From contig CAWGDF010000014.1 of NCBI GenBank assembly GCA_963821275.1, forward strand, positions 25,386 to 89,385: a stretch of DNA of 64,000 nucleotides, given 5' to 3'. A model generated the notes under the pieces. It worked only from the letters and a program-made list of their open reading frames with translations. It had not been told where the DNA came from and did no database searches. The DNA comes from JACVRW01 sp963821275. Lineage in GTDB: Bacteria > Actinomycetota > Thermoleophilia > Solirubrobacterales > Thermoleophilaceae. Shown piece by piece: positions 25,945 to 33,374 of this stretch (position 1 is the stretch's first letter; every line of letters begins with the position of its first letter). The position numbers were made by a program, and so were the translations under genes.

Positions 25945-27067
25945 ATGGCAGTTGACATCCAACGCGTGGTGATGGCGGCCCTGGAGGCCGCGGTCAGCGA
26001 CACCGACTCGATGCTGAAGAAGAAGAAGAAGAAGGGCCTCTCCGCCGGCCAAGCCGTCGCCGTAGGAGCGGTTCTGGTGACTGCCGGCCGGGTTGCAGCC
26101 AAGCCCGGCGGCCGCTACCTGAAGAACAAGCTGCGCGAGCGCCTCGCGGACGGGTCCGAGGCGGACGATCGCTACTACGACGAGGACGACGAGGAGTACG
26201 ACCCGGAGGAGTACGCGGAGTCCGAGGACTACGACGAGGCGGAAGTCGACGAGGACGAGGAACCCGAGGCCGAGGTTGAGGAGGACGAGGAGACTGAGGC
26301 CGAGGTCGAGGAGGACGAGGAACCCGTGGCCGAGGCGAGGAGGACGAGGAGCCTGAGGCCGAGGTCGAGGAGGACGAGGAGCACCGAGGCCGAGGAGGAC
26401 GAGGAGCCCGTCGCCGAGGAGGACGAGGAGACCCGAGGCCGAGGTCGAGGAGGACGAGGAGCCCGTCGCCGAGGAGGACGAGGAGCCCGAGGCCGAGGAG
26501 GACGAGGAGCCCGAGGCCGAGGAGGACGAGGAGCCCGAGGCCGAGGTCGAGGACGAGGAGCCCGTCGCCGAGGAGGACGAGGAGGAGCCTGAGGCCGAGG
26601 TCGAGGAGGACGAGGAGCCCGTCGCCGAGGAGGACGAGGAGGAGCCCGAGGCCGAGGTCGAGGAGGAGCAAGAGCCCGTCGCCGAGGAGGACGACAAGCA
26701 GCCTGAGGCCGAGGTCGAGGAAGACGAGGAGCCTGAGGCCGAGGTCGAGGAGGACGAAGAGCCTCGGGCCGAGGACGAGGAGCCTGAGCCTGAAGCGGCC
26801 GAGGACGATGCGCCCGAGGCTGACGCGGACGAGGACGAAGAGCCTGTCGCTGACGCCGACGAGAGCGAGGACGACTCAATCAGAGCGCCGTCGAAGACGC
26901 GCCCGCGGCCACCGAGCGTCGACGGGCGAGGCGCGCGCGGCCCAAAGGTCCGGCCGGCCGCACGGCCGCCGGTTCAGAAGCGACCAGCGAAGGAATCGAA
27001 GGGGCCGAAGGGCCCGGCGAAGCCGGCCGCTCCACGCCGCCCACGGGCGCCCGTCGGACGGGGCTAG
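25945..27067 (+). CDS. Gas-vesicle-cluster protein with long acidic repeat and basic tail (three indels)
   Basis: A helical N-terminus (about 70 residues; VDIQRVVMAALEAAVSDTDS, a poly-Lys run, GLSAGQAVAVGAVLVTAGRVAAK) leads into roughly 220 residues of Glu/Asp-rich repeats (EEDEEPEAEV, EEDEEPVAE). A Pro/Arg/Lys-rich basic tail follows, ending at TAG 27065. The frame breaks at about 26336 (a base missing in GAGGTCGAG), 26383 and 26431 (an extra A in GAGGAGCCCGAG units). Correcting these gives one 373-residue frame. The acidic-then-basic layout suggests an electrostatic scaffold, self-assembling or binding the vesicle exterior. Function is unknown. Confidence 0.72.
26260..26780 (+). repeat. GA-rich tandem repeat encoding EEDEEP(E/V)AEV
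   Basis: Degenerate units of about 24, 30 and 45 bases built from GAGGAGGACGAGGAGCCC, GAGGCCGAGGTC and GTCGCCGAG run for about 520 bases, with strong purine strand bias (GA on the plus strand). Such a tract is prone to slippage and to assembly collapse, so copy number here may not be exact. Confidence 0.9.
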
Positions 27068-27145
27068 GACCGCCCGCATCGAGGCCAAACTTAGAGCAAC
27101 CGAAGAACCGAACCGAGTACTGAGTACCGGGAGGGAGGAACCGAC

Positions 27146-27562
27146 ATGACAGTCTCACCGGCAAGTTCTGGCTATCTGGCACGACCCGGCGGGGGCACCC
27201 TCGCCGACGTCATCGACATCATCCTCGACAAGGGGCTCGTGATCGACGCCTACGTTCGCGTGTCCCTGGTTGGGATTGAGATCCTCACCATCGACGCCCG
27301 TATCGTCATCGCGAGTGTGGACACCTATCTGCGCTTCGCGGAGGCGGTGAACCGGCTGGACCTGCAAGCGTCGAGCAACGCCCAGACGCTGCCTGAGATG
27401 GCGGAGTCGCTCACCGAAGGCGGGGCCAAGTCCAAGACCAGAGGAGCGCTAGAGGGCGTCAAGGAGACCCTCACCGGCGGCGATGACGACGACAAGGAAA
27501 AAAGCCGCCCGAGGCGCCGCTCCTCCTCGCGGTCCCGTAGCAAAAAGGGCGACGACGAGTGA
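27146..27562 (+). CDS. gvpA: Gas vesicle structural protein GvpA
   Basis: 138 residues. The GvpA core is complete: LADVIDIILDKGLVIDAYVRVSLVGIEILTIDARIVIASVDTYLRFAEAVNRL. This small hydrophobic protein polymerises as ribs to form the gas-filled shell. After the core there is a tail of about 60 charged residues (TLPEMAESLTEGG…), longer than the usual 70-residue cyanobacterial GvpA but as in other actinobacteria. GAGGGAGGAA precedes the ATG. The stop overlaps the next gene's GTG. Confidence 0.95.
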   Translation: MTVSPASSGYLARPGGGTLADVIDIILDKGLVIDAYVRVSLVGIEILTIDARIVIASVDTYLRFAEAVNRLDLQASSNAQTLPEMAESLTEGGAKSKTRGALEGVKETLTGGDDDDKEKSRPRRRSSSRSRSKKGDDE

Positions 27563-28332
27563 CGCAGGGCCAGCACGAGGTCTACGTGTACGGCATCCTC
27601 GCTGCCGGAGCCAAGCTCGAGATTCGCTCACCGGGTGTCTACAGCGGGGCGGGTCCGGTCAGGCGCATCGAATCCGGGGGCATCGCTGCGTTGGTGAGCG
27701 ACGTCCCGGTAGAACCGTTGGCCGCGGCCCGCGATTTGCGGGCTCACTGGAACGTGTTGGAGGAGGCGGCAGAGGACGCTACCGTGCTCCCGGTGCGTTT
27801 CGGCACCGTGATGCAGAGCGACAGCGCAGTGCGGGAGGAGGTCTTGCTCCCGGACAATGAACGTCTCACCGCCCTGCTCCGAGAGCTCGACGGAAAGGTG
27901 CAGCTCAGCCTCAAAGGCTTCTACGATGAGGAGCGACTGCTTCGGGAGATCGTCCGTCGGACTCCGCAGGTGGCTCGCCTACGCGAGCGTGTACAGCGCG
28001 TCCCGCAGGCGGCGAGCTACTACGACCGCATTCGACTTGGGGAGCTGGTGGCGGCGGAGGTCGACCGCAGGCGCACAGAAGATGCCGAACTGGTGCTGGA
28101 CCATTTAGAGCCGCTCGCCGTCGCCGCGACCGTGCAGCCGCCCGCAACGGAGCACGGCGCAGTGGATGCCGCGTTCCTGGTCGAGCGACGTCGAATCGAT
28201 GAGTTCAGCGGGGCCGTGCAGCGGCTGGCGAGCGACATGGGTGACCGTCTGACGCTGCGCTACGTTGGACCGCTACCGCCCTACAGCTTTGCGGACGAGG
28301 AGCAGATAGCGGGGAGCGGAGCATGGGGCTGA
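27559..28332 (+). CDS. gvpF: Gas vesicle protein GvpF/GvpL family (copy 1)
   Basis: 257 residues with the two-domain GvpF/L layout: an N-terminal YVYGILAAGA beta strand with GGIAALVSDVPVEPL, the LPVRFGTVMQ motif in the middle, and the C-terminal LTLRYVGPLPPYSF. GvpF/L proteins are minor shell or assembly components that contact GvpA. GTG 27559 overlaps the gvpA stop (GTGA), showing translational coupling. One of three family members here. Confidence 0.94.
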   Translation: MTQGQHEVYVYGILAAGAKLEIRSPGVYSGAGPVRRIESGGIAALVSDVPVEPLAAARDLRAHWNVLEEAAEDATVLPVRFGTVMQSDSAVREEVLLPDNERLTALLRELDGKVQLSLKGFYDEERLLREIVRRTPQVARLRERVQRVPQAASYYDRIRLGELVAAEVDRRRTEDAELVLDHLEPLAVAATVQPPATEHGAVDAAFLVERRRIDEFSGAVQRLASDMGDRLTLRYVGPLPPYSFADEEQIAGSGAWG

Positions 28333-28577
28333 TCACGGGACTGCTGACCCTGCCCCTTGCCCCGGTGCGAGGCACGGTCTGGCTGGCCGAAAAGATCCAG
28401 GAGCAGGCAGAGAGCGAGCTCTACGACGAAGGCGCGATACACGAGCAGCTGATGCAGCTCGAGGCGACGCATGCGGCAGGTGAGCTCACCGATGAGGAGC
28501 TGCGCGCCGCCGAAGACGATCTTCTGGAACGGCTCATGGCCGCCCGCGCCCGAGCTGAGGAGGAGCCCTATGGCTGA
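28323..28577 (+). CDS. gvpG: Gas vesicle protein GvpG
   Basis: 84 residues matching GvpG: MGLITGLLTLPLAPVRGTVW at the N-terminus, then a long acidic helix (EQLMQLEATHAAGELTDEELRAAEDDLLERL). GvpG is a small accessory protein required for shell assembly. It overlaps gvpF by 10 bases and the next gene by 8 bases. Confidence 0.93.
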   Translation: MGLITGLLTLPLAPVRGTVWLAEKIQEQAESELYDEGAIHEQLMQLEATHAAGELTDEELRAAEDDLLERLMAARARAEEEPYG

Positions 28578-28944
28578 GTCGACGCGAAGCAGGAATCGAC
28601 GCGCCCAAGACGATGATGCGGATACGGGTGGGGAGGCCGGGCAGGCGCGCGGCGACCGCTCCGGCAGCGACGGAAGCGGCGAGAGCGCATCCCTGTCCGC
28701 GAAGGAGCTGACCGAGGCCGGTCGTGAGGCGATCGCCGAGCTGACCGGACTGGAGCCCGAATCGGTCACCGGGCTCGAGTGGGATGGAGAATCGTGGCTG
28801 GTGATGGTCGACATGCTCGAGCTCAGTCGCATTCCTGAGACCACCGACGTGATCGCGACCTATGTCGTCCAGCTTGATCCGAGTGGCGCCCTGCTCGGAT
28901 ACCGCCGCTCGCGCCGGTTCGTGCGCGGCCACGTCGAGGATTAA
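28570..28944 (+). CDS. gvpO: Gas vesicle protein GvpO
   Basis: 124 residues. After a disordered, charged N-terminus (TRSRNRRAQDDDADTGGEA) comes the GvpO domain: LTGLEPESVTGLEWDGESW, VDMLELSRIPETTDVIATYVV and DPSGALLGYRRSRRFVRG. GvpO is an essential accessory or regulatory component in haloarchaea and actinobacteria. ATG 28570 overlaps gvpG by 8 bases. The N-terminal disordered segment is unusually long and acidic. Confidence 0.93.
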   Translation: MAESTRSRNRRAQDDDADTGGEAGQARGDRSGSDGSGESASLSAKELTEAGREAIAELTGLEPESVTGLEWDGESWLVMVDMLELSRIPETTDVIATYVVQLDPSGALLGYRRSRRFVRGHVED

Positions 28945-28948
28945 TAGC

Positions 28949-29356
28949 GTGGCCCAAGAGTCGTACATGCCCCGCCGCGCAAGCAGCAGCCTCCCGGGGC
29001 GCCCGCAGGACTCGGCCAACCTCGCGGACATCCTCGAGCGAGTACTGGACAAGGGCATCGTCATCGCGGGCGACATCCAGATCAATCTTCTGGACATCGA
29101 GCTTCTTACCATCAAGCTGCGCCTTCTGATCGCGTCCGTGGAGCGGGCACAAGAAATGGGGATCAACTGGTGGGAGTCGGATCCAGCGCTTCAGTCCAGC
29201 CGCGAGCGCCCGGAGCTCGAATCGGGTGCCGACCTCGAGCGGCTGGAGGAAGAGAATCGTGAGCTGCGCGAGCGCCTCGAACGGCTGGAACACCGGCTCG
29301 AAGCGGGCGACGACGAGGAGAAGCGGACTCCCTCCCGGGGGCAGCGCCGTGGATGA
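28949..29356 (+). CDS. gvpJ: GvpJ-type minor gas vesicle protein
   Basis: 135 residues. The GvpA-like core LADILERVLDKGIVIAGDIQINLLDIELLTIKLRLLIASVERA is followed by GINWWESDPAL, typical of GvpJ, and then a charged coiled coil (EEENRELRERLERLEHRLEAG). GvpJ-type proteins probably form the vesicle tips or nucleate ribs. GTG 28949 has GAGGA eight bases upstream and lies 4 bases after gvpO. The coiled-coil tail is a likely oligomerisation element. Confidence 0.92.
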   Translation: MAQESYMPRRASSSLPGRPQDSANLADILERVLDKGIVIAGDIQINLLDIELLTIKLRLLIASVERAQEMGINWWESDPALQSSRERPELESGADLERLEEENRELRERLERLEHRLEAGDDEEKRTPSRGQRRG

Positions 29357-30404
29357 TGAGCTGGCTCGCTGGGCGGCGGCCCGGGCGCCCGATCTACTTC
29401 GGCGGGCCGAACAGGAGGCGCTCGCACACCTCGCCCGAACGCTCATCGAGGCGGCACTTGCCGAGGGCGGACCCCCTGCGCGATCCGGACCTCAGGGAGA
29501 GGTGCTGTCGGAGCCAGAGACCCCGACGCAGCCCAGGCCGGCGCCCACCCCGCCGCCGTCTGGGCAGTTCCCCCCGTCAGACAGGGATGAAGGTCTCTGG
29601 GCCTATTGCGTCGCCGCCGCCGACGCTAATTTGCCCGCCGGCAATCCCGGGGTCGAGCCGGATCGCCGGCTCGAGCGCGTCGAGCACGGCGGCTTAGCGG
29701 CCCTCGTCAGCAAGGTACCGCTGGCGCACTACGGCGAGGACGCCCTCCGCGACAACCTGAACAACCTCGAGTGGCTCGAGCGCGTCGCGCGGGCCCACGA
29801 GGCGGTACTCGAACTGGCGCTGGCGGAGAGCACGATCGTCCCCCTGCGGCTATGCACCATCTACGAAGGCTACGAGGGCGTCACTGGGATGCTCGGGGCC
29901 GAGCGCAAGAGCTTCGAGGCAGCCCTGGATCTGCTTGACGGGCGCCAGGAGTGGGGAGTGAAGGTTCTCGTCGATCGTCGCGCTCTCGAGGCTGGCGTAC
30001 GAGTCGTGAGCGCCGACGTCAGTGCCCTCGAGAAAGAGGTCGAGGCAAGCAGCGGCGGTGGTGCCTACATGATGGGCCGCCGCGTGGAACGTGAAGTCGG
30101 GGCGCTGGCGGAGCGCAAGCTAGCGGAGGTGACCAACGACGTTCACGGCCGATTGGCCGACTGGGCAGAGGACGGAGTCCTCAATTCTCCCCAAAACCGC
30201 GATCTCTCTCAGCACGAGGGCGAGATGGTCATGAACGCTGCATACCTTGTGGATGCTGGAAAGGTGTCGCGCTTCCGAGAGCTGATCGGGGAACTCGAGG
30301 AGCGCCACGGCAAGCTGGGTATCGGTCTTGAATTGACCGGCCCCTGGCCGCCGTACAACTTCGTTCCGTCCAGTGCGTCGGCACGCACAGCCACCCCGGA
30401 ATGA
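29349..30404 (+). CDS. gvpL: GvpF/GvpL-family protein with N-terminal extension (copy 2)
   Basis: 351 residues. A helical N-terminal extension (DDELARWAAARAPDLLRRAEQEALAHL) and a Pro-rich linker precede the GvpF/L domains (LWAYCVAAADANLP, GGLAALVSKVPLAHYGE, IVPLRLCTIYEGYE, LTGPWPPYNFVP). GTG 29349 overlaps gvpJ by 8 bases. The extension of about 80 residues distinguishes it from the other two copies and may target it to the shell or to a partner. Confidence 0.92.
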   Translation: MDDELARWAAARAPDLLRRAEQEALAHLARTLIEAALAEGGPPARSGPQGEVLSEPETPTQPRPAPTPPPSGQFPPSDRDEGLWAYCVAAADANLPAGNPGVEPDRRLERVEHGGLAALVSKVPLAHYGEDALRDNLNNLEWLERVARAHEAVLELALAESTIVPLRLCTIYEGYEGVTGMLGAERKSFEAALDLLDGRQEWGVKVLVDRRALEAGVRVVSADVSALEKEVEASSGGGAYMMGRRVEREVGALAERKLAEVTNDVHGRLADWAEDGVLNSPQNRDLSQHEGEMVMNAAYLVDAGKVSRFRELIGELEERHGKLGIGLELTGPWPPYNFVPSSASARTATPE

Positions 30405-30598
30405 CCGGCCCAATCGCCGAACGGGACGTCGCGCTCGTCGACCTCGTCGACCGGCTCCTGGGCGGCGGCGTGGTAATTGCGGGAGACATCACACTGTCCG
30501 TCGCCGACGTAGACCTCGTGTACGTAGGGTTACGCGCGCTCGTCACATCAGTCGCAACAGCCGAAGAAAAAGGCGCGCTCCCGAGGTCGGAGCAGTGA
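30401..30598 (+). CDS. Small GvpA/J-family protein (GvpS/M type)
   Basis: 65 residues with the GvpA-family core in shortened form: VALVDLVDRLLGGGVVIAGDITLSVADVDLVYVGLRALVTSVATAEEKG. ATGA overlap with the upstream gene, GTGA overlap with the downstream gene. Proteins of this size are called GvpS or GvpM in actinobacteria and act as minor shell components. It lacks the long tails of the other two A/J-type proteins. Confidence 0.9.
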   Translation: MTGPIAERDVALVDLVDRLLGGGVVIAGDITLSVADVDLVYVGLRALVTSVATAEEKGALPRSEQ

Positions 30599-31197
30599 TT
30601 CAGCTCTACGCCATCACTGACGACCCGGCGCCCGCGAACCCCCCATTGTTCGCCGTGCCATGCGCCGGCCTCGTGGCCCTGTGTGCCCCCGCACATGACC
30701 AGGAAGTCACGCCGGCGGCGCTATGGCGTTATGAGGAAATGGTCGAGGCTCTAATGGAGAGCCGAGACGTACTACCTGTCCGCTTCGGAACGCTCGTCGC
30801 GGATGAGAACGCCATAGTTGGCGCGGTGGCAGAACGGCGCTCGGAGCTGGTCGCCAGTCTTGATCGCGTCCGCGGCGCGGTGGAGCTCGCCGTCCGTGCT
30901 CGGGAACGGGAGGCCCCCAGCCGGCCAGAGGTGGCGCCCAGCGGCAGCGCGTATCTGCGAGCCAAGGCGTCGCGCGGCGATGTTGCGCGACGCTTGCACG
31001 AGCGGCTGGCTGACCATGCTCGGGCGAGCGTTGTCCGGTCCGGTTCCGAATTGCTCCGCGCTGCCTACCTGGTCAGCAGCGACGACGTCGGCAGCTTCGT
31101 CGCGTTGGTGGACGAACTCCAGTCGGATAACGCAGAGCTGGATCTCGTGTGCACTGGCCCGTGGCCGGCTTACTCGTTTGCGGAGGGCACATCATGA
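30595..31197 (+). CDS. GvpF/GvpL-family protein (copy 3)
   Basis: 200 residues, the shortest of the three copies: MIQLYAITDDPAPANPP, VLPVRFGTLVADENAIV and the C-terminal LDLVCTGPWPAYSFAEG. GTG 30595 overlaps the preceding stop. The C-terminal TGPWPxYxF motif is shared with the second copy. Together the three F/L proteins suggest non-redundant positions in the shell or assembly path. Confidence 0.9.
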   Translation: MIQLYAITDDPAPANPPLFAVPCAGLVALCAPAHDQEVTPAALWRYEEMVEALMESRDVLPVRFGTLVADENAIVGAVAERRSELVASLDRVRGAVELAVRAREREAPSRPEVAPSGSAYLRAKASRGDVARRLHERLADHARASVVRSGSELLRAAYLVSSDDVGSFVALVDELQSDNAELDLVCTGPWPAYSFAEGTS

Positions 31198-31535
31198 AAG
31201 ACAAGGTGCTGGCCTCCCCTCTGGAGCTCGACCCGTTCGCCTCCGAGCTGCCACGGCTGCACGATGCGCTGAGCCGGCGGATCAACGCCGATCCCGAGTC
31301 GGTTGAGAGGGGACTCGCCCAGCTCGTCCTGACCATCGTGGAGCTGCTACGCGAGGTGATGGAGCGCCAGGCGCTGCGTCGCATCGATGGTGGAACGCTG
31401 AGCGCCGAGCAGGTCGAGCGCTTGGGCCAGACATTCATGGAGCTCGACCGCCGGATGGAGGAGCTTAGGCAGGAGTTCGGGTTGACGAAGGAGGACTTGA
31501 ACCTGGACCTTGGCCCGCTGGGTCGCCTGCTCTAA
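31194..31535 (+). CDS. gvpK: Gas vesicle protein GvpK
   Basis: 113 residues. GvpK consensus: RINADPESVERGLAQLVLTIVELLREVMERQALRRIDGGTLSAEQVERLG followed by LMELDRRMEELRQEFGL-type helices and LNLDLGPLGRLL. Required for vesicle formation in other organisms; role probably in assembly. ATGA overlap with the previous gene. It closes the recognisable gas vesicle operon. No strong terminator is visible after it. Confidence 0.94.
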   Translation: MKDKVLASPLELDPFASELPRLHDALSRRINADPESVERGLAQLVLTIVELLREVMERQALRRIDGGTLSAEQVERLGQTFMELDRRMEELRQEFGLTKEDLNLDLGPLGRLL

Positions 31536-31634
31536 GCGCGTCTCTCGTCCTGGGTCACATCCGGCGTGCAAGAAATGGCGCAGCCCGGGCCGGCAGCGGA
31601 TCGGTGTGGCCCTGACCGGGCACTCGGATGGCGC

Positions 31635-31841
31635 CTAACTCCGCGCGAGCCTCTTCCCGAGGAAGGCACCGAGCCGCCGGAAGACAAAACGCCAGAGCCC
31701 GAGCCGGACGATGAGCCGCCAGAACGCGCGCGAGTAGAGGATCCGGCGGACCGCGAAGCGCCAAAACCGGCGCGAGGAGAGTAGACGGCGGAGCACGCTG
31801 GGGGCTACGCGCCTGCGGCCATCATGCACCCTCCTCCTCAT
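31635..31841 (-). CDS. Cationic Arg/Phe/Trp-rich small protein
   Basis: 68 residues. The pattern RRFWRFAVRRILYSRAFWRL followed by IVRLGLWRFVFRRLGAF is strongly basic and aromatic with two related amphipathic segments. Third positions are G/C-rich in this frame, which I prefer to an overlapping plus-strand frame rich in Pro and Glu. It could be a membrane-surface or nucleic-acid-binding peptide. No family is recognised. Confidence 0.45.
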   Translation of the reverse strand: MRRRVHDGRRRVAPSVLRRLLSSRRFWRFAVRRILYSRAFWRLIVRLGLWRFVFRRLGAFLGKRLARS

Positions 31842-32003
31842 CGGTCAACGGACGGTCGCACCGTAACCGAGAACGAGCGTGCGGCCTAGCGGTACGCACG
31901 TTTACCGGAGGCTGGCCGAGAACAACACTCCGAGGAGGTGGAGTCGCTGGTGGACGAGAACAACCTCAGGCGCTACGCCGCGGGCAGGTGGGGCGGGCTT
32001 CGG

Positions 32004-32303
32004 TCACGAGCTCGACGGCGAGCTCTTCTCGTCGCCCCGGGGTGCCGACGCCGCGTTGCGGGACATGCCGGCTTCCTTCAGCTCCTCGCCCCGCTGCTTG
32101 TGCTCGCGTGTCTTCAGGCGGGCTTGCTCCTTCAGCCGCTCGGCGTGCTGCTTGTGCTCGCGTGTCTTCAGGCGGGCCAGCTCCTTCAGCCGCTCGGCGT
32201 GCCGCTTGTGCTCGCGTGTCTTCAGGGCGGCTAGCGCCTTCATCCGCTCGGCGTGCTGCTCGAACTCGGCTGTCTTCTGCTCCCTGTCCGGAAGGGGGGG
32301 CAT
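32004..32303 (-). CDS. Helical protein of 18-residue repeats (99 aa)
   Basis: The protein consists of tandem units close to REHKQHAERLKELARLKT (Lys/Arg/Glu/His-rich, with Leu or Ala every three to four residues), predicted as one long coiled-coil helix. Codon third positions are G/C. The N-terminus is PPLPDREQKTAEFEQ and the C-terminus is a Ser-rich tail. The repeats are identical enough at DNA level to be a recent expansion. Function is unknown; no strong ribosome-binding site is seen. Confidence 0.6.
   Translation of the reverse strand: MPPLPDREQKTAEFEQHAERMKALAALKTREHKRHAERLKELARLKTREHKQHAERLKEQARLKTREHKQRGEELKEAGMSRNAASAPRGDEKSSPSSS
32080..32270. repeat. 54-bp tandem repeat (about 3.5 copies)
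   Basis: The motif CTGCTTGTGCTCGCGTGTCT recurs at 32094 and 32148 and, with one change, at 32202; a shortened copy follows at 32256. The period is exactly 54 bases, i.e. 18 codons of the minus-strand protein. The repeats are contiguous and have no spacers, so this is not a CRISPR. Confidence 0.9.
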
Positions 32304-32516
32304 GGCGACAGAATACCGCGTTTAGCGGGGATTTTGGCCTGGGCGCTGACGGCTCCGACTCGATGCCGGGCGCTCCATAGGTGGTGGAGTCATCGCCATT
32401 GAGGATTCGACCCCCTGCGCCCGCCTCCTGCCGGCTCGACCGCGCTCCCCGGACACCTCTTAGTCGGGCTGCTGAAAACCGGTTTCGGGGCAGGTCGCCT
32501 CGGCTAAGGATTCAGG

Positions 32517-32789
32517 ATGCCAGTGTTCTACTTCAATGTCCGCGGAGATTGTCTCGAGCGGGCGCGGGTGGCGCTGAGCGCTATGTTCATACCGACAAGC
32601 GCGCGCTTCCCGGCGTACTGCGCCGGTGATCCCCCTTCAGAGCTGGACGTTGTCCGCCTCACGGCTGTCCTCGAGGCGGAGAGCGAGGAGGCGGCGCAGG
32701 CGCGCGTGGCCGAAGCTCTGCCCGGCGGCTACGAATTCGAGCGCAGAGACCTCCCCGACCAGCTCTACAACAGCCGTCGCCCGGCCTAG
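32517..32789 (+). CDS. Hypothetical protein (90 aa)
   Basis: A compact alpha/beta-like sequence: VFYFNVRGDCLERARVALSA, then LTAVLEAESEEAAQARVAEALPGGYEFERRDLP, which has the pattern of a small ferredoxin-like or ACT-like fold. ATG 32517 has no clear Shine-Dalgarno sequence, although AAGGATTC precedes it. No family can be named. The 200 bases before it contain nothing recognisable. Confidence 0.55.
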   Translation: MPVFYFNVRGDCLERARVALSAMFIPTSARFPAYCAGDPPSELDVVRLTAVLEAESEEAAQARVAEALPGGYEFERRDLPDQLYNSRRPA

Positions 32790-32925
32790 CTGACTGACTG
32801 ATCCGCGACGTCGCGCACGCGGGGGACGCACCGGACGCCTTCATTCCGGCCCGGGCCCGGCGGGTGGCGCCCTGCTTGGCGCGCCGCCTTCGCCGCCTGC
32901 GGCGGGGAAACGGGCGGGGTAGGGA

Positions 32926-32976
32926 GGGGGTTCCGCACGAAACGTCCGATAGTTGGACGCAACGTCAGGAACCCCC
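32926..32976. repeat. Nested inverted repeat (hairpin within hairpin)
   Basis: GGGGGTTCC (32926-32934) pairs with GGAACCCCC (32968-32976), and inside it GTCC (32944-32947) pairs with GGAC (32955-32958) around a seven-base loop. This two-level fold lies in the 272-base gap 32790-33061, which otherwise holds no gene. It could be a structured RNA, an operator or a terminator element; no class is recognised. Confidence 0.5.
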
Positions 32977-33061
32977 CTCGCCCGGCTCGGTCCCATGCGC
33001 CCCCGCGCACACGCGCGACACAACGGCCCGAGATTCGAATATTGCTCAGGGAGATCGGAGG

Positions 33062-33301
33062 CTAGCCCGGCGCCTGTTCGAGCCCCCAACGCGAGATCAG
33101 GCCCTGCACACGGCGCATCATCGGGACGCTCGGGTACTCGTCCGCCTCGATCCGCTCCATCAGATGCATCGTGTACTCAGCCAGCACTTGTGGCGTGGCG
33201 ATCGCCTCCAGCATGTCCATGTGCGTGGTGCTCGGGTAGTTGGCGGCGCGAATTTGCTCCAACAGAAACTGCTCGTAGCGCTCCTGCAGTGGGTTCTCCA
33301 T
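33062..33301 (-). CDS. Conserved small helical protein
   Basis: 79 residues: NPLQERYEQFLLEQIRAANYPSTTHMDMLEA, then VLAEYTMHLMERIEADEYPSVPMMRRVQGLI. Two Tyr-Pro-Ser helix-break motifs separate amphipathic helices. Similar proteins seem common in actinobacteria of this kind, but I know no function. AGGT precedes the ATG at 33301. The GGTAG…CTACC repeat lies about 20 bases further upstream. Confidence 0.8.
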   Translation of the reverse strand: MENPLQERYEQFLLEQIRAANYPSTTHMDMLEAIATPQVLAEYTMHLMERIEADEYPSVPMMRRVQGLISRWGLEQAPG

Positions 33302-33318
33302 GGTCTACCTCCCGCTTT

Positions 33319-33333
33319 GGTAGTCGTGCTACC
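33319..33333. promoter_or_regulatory. Inverted repeat upstream of the small helical gene
   Basis: GGTAG-TCGTG-CTACC, two 5-bp arms, sits about 20 bases upstream of the minus-strand ATG at 33301 and could be its operator. No regulator can be named. Confidence 0.35.
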
Positions 33334-33374
33334 CATTCAGCGCTCGCGTACACAGCGTTCCCGGCTAGCGACCG

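Noticed and set aside
26260..26780. Minus-strand open frames through the GA-rich repeat (Leu/Ser- or Arg/Pro-rich proteins)
   Set aside because: They arise from the repeat composition in all frames; only the acidic plus-strand frame joins sensible N- and C-terminal parts.
31566..31784. Plus-strand 72-codon frame after gvpK (Pro/Glu-rich)
   Set aside because: No ribosome-binding site and no motif; the overlapping minus-strand frame has better codon composition and a clearer pattern.
32080..32270. CRISPR array
   Set aside because: The 54-bp repeats are contiguous without variable spacers and stay in frame with a helical protein; no cas genes are present.
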